DNA of 59,809 nt from a virus, in IMG/VR virus record IMGVR_UViG_3300047335_000068, positions 1-59,809 of that record; one strand, given 5' to 3'. Of this stretch, positions 7,456-15,770 are shown piece after piece; position 1 is the first letter of the stretch, and every line of letters starts with the position of its first letter. Position numbers and translations under genes: made by a program. The notes beneath the pieces are model-generated. The model searched no databases and was not told the origin of the DNA. It saw only the letters and a list, made by a program, of their open reading frames with translations.

Positions 7456-9692
7456 GGCGCCGCCGGCTGCATGGGTGTTTCGACGCGCGTCTTGCCCACG
7501 CCCGTCCCTTTGGCGGTCGTGGTGCTGGTGATCTGGCCGTTGTGGGACACCTTGATGTTCACGTCGACCTTTCCAGAAGCGGGCTCGGCCGGACCCGTCG
7601 CGGGCATCGGAACGTCGGGAGCCGACTGGGACAAAATGTGCGCCACAAATTTGCTGACCTGGGCATTGGCAGCTTCATTCTGAGCGTTGATCTTTCTGTA
7701 GTCTGATGCGCCGGCGGGCTGCTGCACGTCCGGGCCAAAGCCCGGATCGCCGCCAGGCCCGGTCGGTGAGCGGCCCGGCCCACCGCCAAAGCCCAGATCC
7801 TGCGCAACCGGCGTGACCGTGTTGGGCGCTAATGTCGGGTTGGGCTTGGGCGTTTTCACCGGGCCGAGTTCTTCATTCAGGGCCTGATTGATTTCAGCGT
7901 CGCTCGGCGTGATGCCGGTCTCGCGCCGGATGTCGGCCTTGAGGAAAGCCGCCGCCGTAACTCGGTTGCGAAGGTCGTAGACCTTGTTTGGGTCGACATT
8001 GCCCATCCAGCCCGAGATGTCTTTGATCATCCCGGCGGTGTCATTTTCGGATGGGGGCGAGCGCCGCGTGATCTCCTTGGCGACCGTATTGTAGCCGCGA
8101 TCCTGGTCGATCAGCATTTGATGCAGACCGCCGGCGATGCCGTCGGCCACGGTCTTGTAGACCGCCCATCGGCCATTCGCGCCGATCGCGTAATTCTGGC
8201 CAGGATAGGCTTCGAGATTGGTCGGGTTGTTGTTCTTGAACTGGCTGGTCTGCGAAGGGCCCGAGCTCGGCAGCCCACCACCATAGCTGCGGACGCCAGA
8301 GAGGCCGGGAAATTGGCGCATCAGCGCATCGTCCTGACCGCTGCCGACCTGTGGGCCGTCAGGCAGGCCGTTCATGAGGACCTGCAGCGCAAGCCCGAGA
8401 GGCCCCGGAATGTTGCGGAGGAAGTTGGGACCGATCGCCCTTCCAGCCGCGCTTGCGGCGGTCTCGGCCGCTGCGGCCTGGCCGGGCACGGCTCTAAGCG
8501 ATGCGACAAGCGATGCCACTTTGAGGGTCACGCTCGCTATCGCCACCCCGATCGCGACGAAAGGAGCAACGATCGATGCGACCCAGGACGCGCCCATGAC
8601 GGCCGCAATGCCGATCAGCGCATCCTTCCAGCCGCCGATCGCCGTCACGATGTCGTTGATGTCGGCCCAAACTGCCTTGATATCGTTCCCGACGTTTTTC
8701 CAGTTGATGCTCTTCAGCACCGAGACGACGTTGCCCACGACCCGCGACACATCGTTCGCGATGAGCTGCCGGTTTGCCGCGATCCAGTCGGCCAGCTGGG
8801 TCAGCAGAGGGGTCAGAACGGGCGAAAGGCTGGCGGAGATCGTGTTCACGAGGCCGTGGACCGCCAGGTCGACCTTGACCTGGGACATGCGCAGCGCGTT
8901 CGCGGCCTGGGCCTGTGTCTGGGTGATCGCGCCGTATTTCAGGGCCGCCGCGTTGTATTCCGCGATGGCCTTCGCGCCGAGACGCAGGAAAGGCAGGAGC
9001 TCGTCGGCCGCGCCGCCGAAGGCGATGCTGGCGGCCTGCGCCTGGGCGTAGGGGTCCTTCATCGCGGCGATCTTGTCGGCCAGCTGCGGCAGAACCTGGA
9101 GGACCGACTTGGCGTGCCCGGCCGTGTCGCGGAAGGAAATGCCGAGCTGGTTGAACAGCGCGACGGCCTGGGTGTTGCGCCCGCCGACCGCATCGTAAAG
9201 CGTCTGGCCGAGCCCCTGGAGACCCTGGGTCAAAGCAGCCGACGACGTGCCCGCGAGCTCGGCCGCGCCTTGCAGGCCTTGCAGCTGGGTGACCCCGATG
9301 CCGATGCGCTGGGCGGTAAAATTAAGCTGCGAGCCAAACTGCGCGAAGGCCGTCACCAGCCCGTAGATCCCGGCGATCGAGGTCGCGCTCGTGATCAGGC
9401 TCAGCGGCGTCACGATGCGCGCGACATCGCGGAAGGCATCGAGCGAGCCGAGGGCCAGGGTCTTGAAGCCGGCGCTCACCTTGACAATCGCGCCGCCGAT
9501 CTTGTCCACACCGAGCAGCTTGCTGGTCTGGCCGATCGACTGGCCGAGACGCTGCCAGGGAGCGATGGCGGCCTCGACGTTTTTGTTGGCGAGCGCCTGG
9601 CTCGCCGCGAGTTCCCTGTTGATCCTGTCGAGCGTGCCGGTGACACGATCGACAGCGGTGATGGTAACGGAGAAGCCGCCGCCGGAGGCCAT
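7452..9692 (-). CDS. Tape measure protein with embedded lysozyme-like domain
   Basis: A 746 aa protein. The first 400 residues are long Ala/Leu/Gly-rich helices with hydrophobic segments near 90-115 and 360-400, as in tape measure proteins that set tail length. At about residues 488-590 a different domain is present: NNNPTNLEAYPGQNYAIG, GRWAVYKTVADGIAGG, RRSPPSENDTAGMIKDI. It resembles the virion-associated cell-wall-degrading domain seen in other phage structural proteins (P5-like). The C-terminus is Pro/Gly rich. It follows the chaperone frameshift region, the expected site. Degradation of peptidoglycan during entry is inferred. Confidence 0.88.
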   Translation of the reverse strand: MASGGGFSVTITAVDRVTGTLDRINRELAASQALANKNVEAAIAPWQRLGQSIGQTSKLLGVDKIGGAIVKVSAGFKTLALGSLDAFRDVARIVTPLSLITSATSIAGIYGLVTAFAQFGSQLNFTAQRIGIGVTQLQGLQGAAELAGTSSAALTQGLQGLGQTLYDAVGGRNTQAVALFNQLGISFRDTAGHAKSVLQVLPQLADKIAAMKDPYAQAQAASIAFGGAADELLPFLRLGAKAIAEYNAAALKYGAITQTQAQAANALRMSQVKVDLAVHGLVNTISASLSPVLTPLLTQLADWIAANRQLIANDVSRVVGNVVSVLKSINWKNVGNDIKAVWADINDIVTAIGGWKDALIGIAAVMGASWVASIVAPFVAIGVAIASVTLKVASLVASLRAVPGQAAAAETAASAAGRAIGPNFLRNIPGPLGLALQVLMNGLPDGPQVGSGQDDALMRQFPGLSGVRSYGGGLPSSGPSQTSQFKNNNPTNLEAYPGQNYAIGANGRWAVYKTVADGIAGGLHQMLIDQDRGYNTVAKEITRRSPPSENDTAGMIKDISGWMGNVDPNKVYDLRNRVTAAAFLKADIRRETGITPSDAEINQALNEELGPVKTPKPNPTLAPNTVTPVAQDLGFGGGPGRSPTGPGGDPGFGPDVQQPAGASDYRKINAQNEAANAQVSKFVAHILSQSAPDVPMPATGPAEPASGKVDVNIKVSHNGQITSTTTAKGTGVGKTRVETPMQPAAP

Positions 9693-9884
9693 CTAGCGCC
9701 TCCTTGGTATGCGGTTCGCTTTAGCTTTTTCGATTTCCGTCACGCGCCGGGCCCAGTCAACCAGCCGGTCGCCTTCCATCTCGTCGATCTCAGCGGGTGA
9801 CCACCCGAAGTAGGCGGCGAGGTCGAGGCTCAGACTGTTGTAATTGCCGGGCCACCGGGCAAAAAACTTGCGACGAACGCCCAC
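9693..9884 (-). CDS. Frameshift extension of the tail assembly chaperone
   Basis: This frame has no need of its own start. A -1 shift at the slippery heptamer T TTT TTG (9866-9860) in the chaperone gene carries ribosomes into it, adding about 55 residues beginning ARWPGNYNSLSLDLAAYFGW. The segment YFGWSPAEIDEM followed by LVDWARRV resembles the short gpE/T-type extension that binds the tape measure. The fused product would be about 239 aa. A separate protein from an internal ATG at 9884 (63 aa) is possible but less likely. Confidence 0.8.
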   Translation of the reverse strand: MGVRRKFFARWPGNYNSLSLDLAAYFGWSPAEIDEMEGDRLVDWARRVTEIEKAKANRIPRRR

Positions 9885-10411
9885 GCCTCGAAGAAGATGT
9901 CGTCGTCGAGCGTGGTGATCACGCGCTGATCCACATTCGCGCTGCGGGCAACGAGCGAGATCGAATAGTTCGTCAGCGCCTCGGGATGCTGACCGTTTCG
10001 GAGGTAGCCCTCGGCCTGGCGCCGCCAGCCCAGCTTGGTCTTCGTCAGGATCAGCTGGCTGTAGCTCCGGTCCTCGACCTTGATCTCCGGGAACTCGATC
10101 ATGCGCGTGGACTCTTCCGGGTCCGCGTCCTGCTGCGGCGCATTCTGGAACGCGACCACAAATTGCAGGGCCGACACGAAATCAGGCTCGTAGAGCTCCT
10201 CGATCACCGCGGCATCGACGCCCGCGCATTTCCCGATCAGTTCGCCATGATACCGGCTCAAAGCCTCCGGATGCTGACCACCGCGCAGGTGCCGCTCGGC
10301 GCGCAACCGCCACCCGACCTTGGGAGGGATGAGGTTCAGTTCGCGGTATTCTCTGTCTCCGACTTTGACGGCGCTCGGGAGCTCGATCAGTTTGGTCCTG
10401 ACTTCGATCAA
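9830..10411 (-). CDS. Tail assembly chaperone with tandem-duplicated domain
   Basis: A 193 aa protein made of two copies of one domain, residues 6-88 and 102-183. Each contains a TKLIELP-like start, an LNL/LIL...K.GWR core and GQHPEAL at positions 45 and 140, exactly 95 residues apart. Position between tube and tape measure, together with the frameshift signal at its 3' end, identifies it as the gpG/Mu gp41-type chaperone. The start is TTG at 10411, overlapping the tube gene stop as TTGA. A duplicated chaperone domain is unusual. Confidence 0.85.
   Translation of the reverse strand: MIEVRTKLIELPSAVKVGDREYRELNLIPPKVGWRLRAERHLRGGQHPEALSRYHGELIGKCAGVDAAVIEELYEPDFVSALQFVVAFQNAPQQDADPEESTRMIEFPEIKVEDRSYSQLILTKTKLGWRRQAEGYLRNGQHPEALTNYSISLVARSANVDQRVITTLDDDIFFEAWAFVASFLPGGPAITTV
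9860..9866 (-). promoter_or_regulatory. Programmed -1 ribosomal frameshift site, T TTT TTG
   Basis: Read on the minus strand with the chaperone frame as AGT TTT TTG CCC, the heptamer T TTT TTG fits the X XXY YYZ rule. After slipping one base back, the frame runs GCC CGG TGG CCC into the extension at 9693-9884. The zero frame stops 31 bases downstream at the TGA at 9832-9830. Frameshifting at this point in the chaperone gene is conserved in long-tailed phages. Confidence 0.82.
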
Positions 10412-10809
10412 GAGCTTGTCACCGGGTTCTCCGTGACGTTACCCATGAACATCACGCTGAACGTGCCCTCGACGGTGTTGACCTTGCTGCATTCGGTGCA
10501 GAACATCCCATCACCGACCGCGGTCTTGCCGTTGATCATCACCAGCTTCACGCTCGAGTTGGTTTTCTGCTTGATGGCGCTGACCGTCAGGCTTCCGCTG
10601 TCTCGGCAGGTCCCGCCGATCTGCCCGTATTTCGGCATCTCCGAAAAACCCTGCACTCCGGACTGACCGACAAGCGGCTCGCGGACGAGGTTCGTCGCGT
10701 CATAAGTGCCCTCGCCCACCAGGTCGTAGACCTCGCCATCGATCTCCAAAGTGGCGAGGCCCGCGCGCGCGCCGGGCGTGCCGAGATACGTGCCATAGAC
10801 ACCGCTCAT
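10408..10809 (-). CDS. Tail tube protein (Mu gp40-like)
   Basis: A 133 aa protein with the tail-tube family pattern: an N-terminal tail, LEIDGEVYDLVGEGTYD near residue 22, then MPKYGQIGGTCRDSGSLT and a C-terminal beta segment CSKVNTVEGTFSVMFMG. It would form the inner tube inside the sheath. It is directly downstream of the sheath gene and upstream of the chaperone, the standard order. Length is normal for the family. Confidence 0.9.
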   Translation of the reverse strand: MSGVYGTYLGTPGARAGLATLEIDGEVYDLVGEGTYDATNLVREPLVGQSGVQGFSEMPKYGQIGGTCRDSGSLTVSAIKQKTNSSVKLVMINGKTAVGDGMFCTECSKVNTVEGTFSVMFMGNVTENPVTSS

Positions 10810-10823
10810 GACAGGTTCCTAAC

Positions 10824-12296
10824 TCACGATTTCGTAAACAGAACGAGCGACGCAATGACGCGCAGCTGGTTCGCGAGGTCGAAGGGAAGCGACAGCTTTA
10901 CCTCGCCAAAGCCCGCATTCTGAGCCACCGCGCCCGCCACGAAGTTCGCGTAGTTCTGGCAGATCGCGAGCGTGCAATAGGTCTGGTAGCGACCGAGTAC
11001 AGAGGCCAGGATCAGCTGTGCCGTCGTCGCGTTGCTGCCTGCCGCGATGATCGAGCCATCCGCCACCAGCTGCTTGCGCGCGTACGTCGCTTGCAGGAAC
11101 GAGCGCAGGTCCCGGATGACATACATCAGCTGGAACATCGTCTCGACATCGAGATAGGACGCATCGGGCGCGCCAGCGGCATTCAGCTGATAGGTCGTGA
11201 TCATCCGGCCGATCGATACCTGGCCGAAGTCATTCACGGAGATCGTCGAGATACCGGCGTAGAGAAGCGAGTTCAGCTCTCCGATCGTGAACTGGCTCTT
11301 GATCGGCGGTGCCGGCATGTTCAAAGGCAAGGTCTGGAGCGGCTGCGCCGGATTGGCGCGCAGGCTCACCGCGCAGGCGCCCGTCACATCGGCAGCGCAG
11401 CGATACATCGGCCAGGGCGTGTCGTAGACGCCCAGGATGCTCTCGTGCTGGTCATTGACCGTCGCGCCCTCGGTGACGAGCGCCGCGAGGGTGCCGCGAT
11501 AGGCATAGAAAGCGTGGCCGAAAAGCTCTTCCGACCAGGACCACCGCCCGGTCTGATCATTCAAGAGCGCGAGCACCGAGCCGCGCGATACCGAGTCATT
11601 GAACTCGCAGGTGATGAAATCGAACGTCTTGTTGCCGAGGTTGGCGAGCGCCGTCGTCAACGAAGGGCTTGCGACGCCGCCGCTGAAAGCGGTGATGGTG
11701 AAGGCCACCCCGGCCGGCGTCGATTGGCCCGCGGCCGTGCCGCCGTAGTTGAAGCGGATATCGATGTCGCCGCCGGAGATCGTCGTATCGACGGCCGTGA
11801 GCGTCACCGTGCCGGTCGCCGCCGACGCGGTCACCGGAAAGCCAACCAGGGCGTTGATGGCTGCGGCGACGGCGGTTCCGATCGCGGTCGCGGTCTCGGT
11901 CGAGGTGATCGGGACGGTGACCAGCTGGCCCGCAATGTAGAGATAGAGGTTGCCGTTGGCGGTCGCGGGGCCGGTGAAGGCGATCGAGCCCGTCGCGGCC
12001 GAGCCGGTCGGCAAGGTGATCGGCAGCACCCAGAGCTCGCCGAAGCTGTCCTGGTTCTGGTAGTCCGCCACCATCTGCGCGGCGACCGAGGCCGCGCCGT
12101 ACTTCGCCTGGGCATCTGCGACGCCCGCCGAGATTACCGGGATGTTCGGGAGCGCCGTGGCGCTTGCCGCCATACAGGCGATGATGAGCGCGCGCTGCTG
12201 CTGCTGTCCGGTCTGGCCCTGCGGCTGGACGACGAAATAGTCGCCCGGAACCCGATTGGTGTCCGGATAGCCGGGAATGCTGATCGACGCGCTCAT
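10824..12296 (-). CDS. Contractile tail sheath protein (Mu gpL-like)
   Basis: A 490 aa protein. The N-terminus SISIPGYPDTNRVPGDYFVV is followed by QQQQRALIIACMA. A variable beta-sandwich insertion rich in Thr/Ala lies at about 100-215, and a conserved C-terminal domain contains YQTYCTLAICQNYANFVAG and ends FDLANQLRVIASLVLFTKS. The family and order (DUF2635, sheath, tube) match Mu-like phages and make this a myovirus. The start overlaps the preceding stop as ATGA. Confidence 0.93.
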   Translation of the reverse strand: MSASISIPGYPDTNRVPGDYFVVQPQGQTGQQQQRALIIACMAASATALPNIPVISAGVADAQAKYGAASVAAQMVADYQNQDSFGELWVLPITLPTGSAATGSIAFTGPATANGNLYLYIAGQLVTVPITSTETATAIGTAVAAAINALVGFPVTASAATGTVTLTAVDTTISGGDIDIRFNYGGTAAGQSTPAGVAFTITAFSGGVASPSLTTALANLGNKTFDFITCEFNDSVSRGSVLALLNDQTGRWSWSEELFGHAFYAYRGTLAALVTEGATVNDQHESILGVYDTPWPMYRCAADVTGACAVSLRANPAQPLQTLPLNMPAPPIKSQFTIGELNSLLYAGISTISVNDFGQVSIGRMITTYQLNAAGAPDASYLDVETMFQLMYVIRDLRSFLQATYARKQLVADGSIIAAGSNATTAQLILASVLGRYQTYCTLAICQNYANFVAGAVAQNAGFGEVKLSLPFDLANQLRVIASLVLFTKS

Positions 12297-12475
12297 GCGT
12301 AGTCATCCTCGACAGGCGGTTGCGGCTTTTCGGGTGCGGCGAGCGTCACGTCACCCTGCTCGAGACGGCGCATCCAGAAGCCGTTTTCGGGGACTTCCCA
12401 GCCCTCAGCAGGGATCTTCCGGCGCGTGATCGGGTCGCGCAGACCTTCGCGGCCCGCGACAGGATAGACCTTCAT
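12293..12475 (-). CDS. DUF2635 small tail protein (Mu gp38-like)
   Basis: A 60 aa protein, MKVYPVAGREGLRDPITR, then KIPAEGWEVPENGFWMRRL, which is the DUF2635 pattern. I use the ATG at 12475 because it has AGGA 8 bases upstream and lies just after the preceding stop at 12486. A start at 12508 would run into that gene. It is always found directly before the sheath gene in Mu-like phages; its role is not known. Confidence 0.85.
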   Translation of the reverse strand: MKVYPVAGREGLRDPITRRKIPAEGWEVPENGFWMRRLEQGDVTLAAPEKPQPPVEDDYA

Positions 12476-12485
12476 GCGTGCTGTC

Positions 12486-13055
12486 CTATTGAGGGAGGGG
12501 AGCTTCAAAGCTGTCGCTCTGGCCTTCGGTATTGACCGTGATCACGGTCAGCGGCTTCTTCGGCTGCTGCCAGCCGTCGGCGGCCGTGAACTGGCAATCG
12601 AGGCAGAACGTCCATTGATAAAAAAGCCGAGCACGGTCGAAGCTGACGAGGCCGGCCCCGCCGGAATAGATGCCCTTGGATGAGCGGTTGACGGGCGTGT
12701 AGAGGCTCGTCACCAGGTCGGGATTGTCCTGCGTGGAGTCTGGTCGCCAGTTGAGGATCGCGGAGAAGATCGAGAGCCGCGCGACCTCGTAGAGCTCCGT
12801 CACGCTCTGGCCGCGCCGGTCGACCGTGTTGTCGAAAACCACGATCACCTGGAACCGCTCGGTGAGCGTCTGATAGAAGCTGTTCAGACCGGGCTGGTCA
12901 CCGGCGTCCTCGTCGAGCGGGACGACGTAGGCCGCAGGCAGCGGCAGCCATACCTGGTCCTCGACGCCATGCGCGTAGGCAGCGGCCCCCGCGACATTGC
13001 CATTGAAAAACGGCGCCAGGAGCTTCAGCTGGTTGATCAGGAAGCTGTAGTTCAC
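12486..13055 (-). CDS. Tail terminator-like protein (Mu gp37-like)
   Basis: A 189 aa protein with the features of tail terminators that end the tube and join it to the head: a helical start MNYSFLINQLKLLAPFFNG, a DQVWLPLPAAYVVPLDEDA segment, the RFQVIVVFDNTVDRRGQS strand pair and a long C-terminal beta segment. The GTG start overlaps the neck gene stop (GTGA). It sits between the gp10-like neck gene and DUF2635, as expected. Confidence 0.78.
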   Translation of the reverse strand: MNYSFLINQLKLLAPFFNGNVAGAAAYAHGVEDQVWLPLPAAYVVPLDEDAGDQPGLNSFYQTLTERFQVIVVFDNTVDRRGQSVTELYEVARLSIFSAILNWRPDSTQDNPDLVTSLYTPVNRSSKGIYSGGAGLVSFDRARLFYQWTFCLDCQFTAADGWQQPKKPLTVITVNTEGQSDSFEAPLPQ

Positions 13056-13558
13056 GGCTCCCGCACCCAGGCGAAGCCGTCATTCACCGCGAGCTTCATG
13101 CGCGTCTCGATGCTGGCGCGCTTCGCGTCGAGGGCCGGTTCCATGAACGGCCGCGCGAGCAGAACGCGCTGCGAGGACGGTTTGGCCGTGGACTGGCTGC
13201 GGCGGCGATGCTGCCGCTTGCGGCCGCTGCCCTTCTTGCCCCCGCCGCCGACGGCGCCGACTTCCAGGCTGCTCGCGTAGGGAGCCGTGTCGCTGACGGT
13301 CACGCCCTCGCCATTGCGCCAGACGCGGGTTTTGATGCTGCTCCGGAGCTCGCCGGTGCGGCTCATGGGCGGCTGGCCTGGCGCCGATGCGCCCCGCACG
13401 ACACCGCGGCTCACCTGCGCCTTGGTCAGCTTCTTGGCGATCGAGGCGCGCGCTGTCGCGGCCACTTCCTGCCCGGCCTTGCGGAGGACGAGCGTGAGCT
13501 CCTTTTTGCCAAAGATGATCTTGCCGCCGCCGCGCACCGTCACCTTCAGCTGCGGCAT
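13052..13558 (-). CDS. HK97 gp10-like neck/tail completion protein
   Basis: A 168 aa basic protein. The stretch GASAPGQPPMSRTGELRSSI at about residues 56-75 is the signature of HK97 gp10-like proteins, followed by DTAPYASSLEVG. A Lys/Arg-rich insertion (KKGSGRKRQHRRR) lies near residue 108. The end PFMEPALDAKRASIETRMK is also typical. It acts at the head-tail interface. Confidence 0.83.
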   Translation of the reverse strand: MPQLKVTVRGGGKIIFGKKELTLVLRKAGQEVAATARASIAKKLTKAQVSRGVVRGASAPGQPPMSRTGELRSSIKTRVWRNGEGVTVSDTAPYASSLEVGAVGGGGKKGSGRKRQHRRRSQSTAKPSSQRVLLARPFMEPALDAKRASIETRMKLAVNDGFAWVREP

Positions 13559-13566
13559 GACGGCTC

Positions 13567-13935
13567 CTACGTGACGACGTTCTGCTCCAGCTCGGCCTCG
13601 ATCCGGCAGAACCGCTTGCGGCCGTCGAGCTCCATGATCCGGCGCACCCGAAAAACCTCCAGGCGGTTGCGACCCTCGCGCAGCCGCGTCGTGCGGAGCA
13701 CCGCGTGCGTATTGTCGAGCGCGTCGACCCAGCGGAGCGTGATGAGATGGGTCACCGGCGTATCGACCTGCTGGGCCGCGTAGAAGGTCAGCGGCCGGAT
13801 CGGCTGCACATCCGCATGGACTGTCACCAGCTGCGTGTAGGCCTCAAGGATGCCGGCGCCGGCGGGATTGGGACTCTGCTGACGCTCGGCCAGAATAACC
13901 CGCCAGCGGAGAGTCCCGACAGCGACCGAGGTCAC
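13567..13935 (-). CDS. Head closure / head-tail adaptor protein
   Basis: A 122 aa beta-rich protein with LRWRVILAERQQSPNPAGAG near the start and ITLRWVDALDNTHAVLRTTR in the middle, the shape of SPP1 gp16-like head-tail adaptors. The GTG at 13935 is chosen because it overlaps the connector stop as GTGA. An ATG at 13971 would overlap the connector by 40 bases. It lies between the connector and the gp10-like gene. Confidence 0.75.
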   Translation of the reverse strand: MTSVAVGTLRWRVILAERQQSPNPAGAGILEAYTQLVTVHADVQPIRPLTFYAAQQVDTPVTHLITLRWVDALDNTHAVLRTTRLREGRNRLEVFRVRRIMELDGRKRFCRIEAELEQNVVT

Positions 13936-14576
13936 GGCGACCACATCATGCGGTAGGGATCGAGCAGCCACTCGATCGCGCGCGGCATGGGCACGTCCGC
14001 TTCGTCACCGCGATGCTCGTAGAGGTTCGCGGCCGTCATCAGAATAGCATCGATGATCGGCTGCGGGATCGCAGGGCCGGACGGCGCGTAGCCGGCGACA
14101 AAGGTCACCTGGACGTATTCGAGGTTCGTCTCGCAAAGCTCGCGCATGTTGGCCAGGATCGTGCGCGGGCTGATCCTCAGCCGCGCCGGTTCCTGGGCCA
14201 GGTCCGCGATGTAGCCAGTGAAATAGTTCGGGTAGACGACCGGCAGCACGGCGGCGGCGATCGTGGTCGAATAGCCCTGTCGGTCGAGCGTGACCACGGA
14301 GCTGACCGACTGCACCGGCATCCTGGGGAGCTCCAGCGTCCACCAGAGGCCATGGTTTCGCGGCCACACCGGGTTGACCGGCTGCATCGTCCAGAGAAGC
14401 GTCTGCGTCACCAGCGCCCGGCTGAGATAAAGCTCAGCCATGGTGCGGGCCGCCCGCAGGTAGTTAGCCAGCAGGAGGTCGTCGTTTGCCGTGTCGACGC
14501 GGAGGTGTGACCGGAGGAGATCGATTGACACGGGCTCCGTCGCCGGCGGCGTCACGATCGTCACCGTGCTGCGCAT
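13932..14576 (-). CDS. Head-tail connector protein (phiE125 gp8-like)
   Basis: A 214 aa protein starting with TPPATEPVSIDLLRSHLRVD, the conserved N-terminal motif of gp6/phiE125 gp8-like connectors. A helix AARTMAELYLSRALVTQTL and a C-terminal PQPIIDAILMTAANLYEHRG segment follow. It binds under the portal. The ATG has GGGAG upstream at good spacing. Length is normal. Confidence 0.87.
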   Translation of the reverse strand: MRSTVTIVTPPATEPVSIDLLRSHLRVDTANDDLLLANYLRAARTMAELYLSRALVTQTLLWTMQPVNPVWPRNHGLWWTLELPRMPVQSVSSVVTLDRQGYSTTIAAAVLPVVYPNYFTGYIADLAQEPARLRISPRTILANMRELCETNLEYVQVTFVAGYAPSGPAIPQPIIDAILMTAANLYEHRGDEADVPMPRAIEWLLDPYRMMWSP

Positions 14577-14655
14577 CGGCGGGCTCCCGTTTCAGGTCGC
14601 GTTCGACGACGGCCAGATCCCGGCGCTCGCGGGTGAGGTACTGGTTACGGCGCAT
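14464..14655 (-). CDS. Possible small basic protein overlapping the connector gene
   Basis: A 63 aa frame whose ATG overlaps the stop of the decoration-like gene upstream (TGATG). Its first 27 residues (MRRNQYLTRERRDLAVVERD) lie in the only gap in this part of the operon. The remaining 36 codons overlap the connector gene in another frame and are Arg/Pro-rich, as expected from shadow reading. The coupled start argues for expression and the long overlap against it. No family recognised. Confidence 0.25.
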   Translation of the reverse strand: MRRNQYLTRERRDLAVVERDLKREPADAQHGDDRDAAGDGARVNRSPPVTPPRRHGKRRPPAG

Positions 14656-15014
14656 CAGGTGATCAGCGGGATTGTCTGGAGCAAGATCGTCGCCGCGGCC
14701 ACCTGGTTGACCGGCGACCCGGATGTCCCGCTGCGCACCCGAAGCATATTAAAGCCGCCCCACAGGTAGGGATCGACATTGAAGGCGATGCCCGCGCTGA
14801 CCGTGTAGCCGACAGCAGCTCCGGTTCCATCCTGGAGCTCATACCAGGTCGTGCCGCCGTCGGCCGACACCTGAAAGGTCAGGCCGGCCGCCGTCCAGAC
14901 GGCGGGCATGACGATGCCTGTCAGCACACCGGCGCCGAGCGGGGTCGCAGCCGACAGCGAGGTCCCCGCCGCGATGACGGCGGATTGGCTGACAAGGCCT
15001 ATCGGATAGGCCAT
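14655..15014 (-). CDS. Head-module virion protein, unknown
   Basis: A 119 aa, mostly beta protein with TFQVSADGGTTWYELQDGTG in the middle, a pattern seen in small phage surface domains. No membrane segment or enzyme motif. It is the last of three co-transcribed Ala/Thr/Gly-rich genes between the capsid and the connector, the slot usually taken by decoration or capsid-stabilising proteins. A decoration role is inferred. Confidence 0.6.
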   Translation of the reverse strand: MAYPIGLVSQSAVIAAGTSLSAATPLGAGVLTGIVMPAVWTAAGLTFQVSADGGTTWYELQDGTGAAVGYTVSAGIAFNVDPYLWGGFNMLRVRSGTSGSPVNQVAAATILLQTIPLIT

Positions 15015-15017
15015 GGA

Positions 15018-15770
15018 TCAGACCTTGGCGCTGGCGAGCTTGATGGACCCCAGCAGCATCGTGCCGAGCCCGGCCGATGCGGTCTTGTACATGCTCGCAT
15101 AGGGCTGGAGGACGGCGTTCGCGCCGGTCGCGGCGAAGCTGATCCCGGCGCCGCCCACCTTCACGCCGTTGATGTAGTAGGCGACGCTGGTCGGATCGCT
15201 CAGGTCAATGCGGAAGACGTTGAACACGCCCGCCGTGAGCGTCACGCCCGACGAAACCGAGAAGGTGTTCACACCGTCTTTCGACTGGCAATTGACCAGG
15301 CCGGAGCCGTTGACCTGGAAACGGGAGTAATAGGCCGCATTGTCCGGTCCCGAGATCCAGGCGGGCTGCATCCCCAGCACCATTTCCACACCGGCCACAG
15401 AGGGCACCACCGAGAGGGCCGCGACGGCCTCGAAGACGGTGCCCTTGCTGAGGTCCCAGGCGCGCTGGTCATTGGCATAGAGCGCCGCCTCCTGAGCCTC
15501 ATTGGTGGCGTCCAGGGCCAGCTGCACCTGGCCCCCGAGAGCATTGGCCACATAGCCGACCGTCGGGCTGCCGCTCGTCAAGGTGAGCTTTTTGACCCAA
15601 GGATAGCCGATCACAGGCGACCCAGCCGTCGGGATCGTCGCGTTCGAGTTGATGAAGTCCTCGAGCAGGAGCTGGGTCTGGAGCGGGAAGATGCTTTCAG
15701 ACGTGCTCCTGTCCGCGAAGGCCTTATTGTTGCCGTCGCGGTCAAGGAAGACGGTGGGGATCGTGGTCAT
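15018..15770 (-). CDS. Lectin-like decoration protein candidate
   Basis: A 250 aa protein. From about residue 95 it has the beta-sandwich rhythm of concanavalin/LamG-like domains: GTVFEAVAALSVVPSVAGV, NAAYYSRFQVNGSGLVN, NVFRIDLSDPTSVAYYING, VLQPYASMYKTA. The N-terminal part is different and may anchor it. Its place among head genes suggests a capsid surface decoration that may bind glycans. The fold call is from pattern only. Confidence 0.6.
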   Translation of the reverse strand: MTTIPTVFLDRDGNNKAFADRSTSESIFPLQTQLLLEDFINSNATIPTAGSPVIGYPWVKKLTLTSGSPTVGYVANALGGQVQLALDATNEAQEAALYANDQRAWDLSKGTVFEAVAALSVVPSVAGVEMVLGMQPAWISGPDNAAYYSRFQVNGSGLVNCQSKDGVNTFSVSSGVTLTAGVFNVFRIDLSDPTSVAYYINGVKVGGAGISFAATGANAVLQPYASMYKTASAGLGTMLLGSIKLASAKV

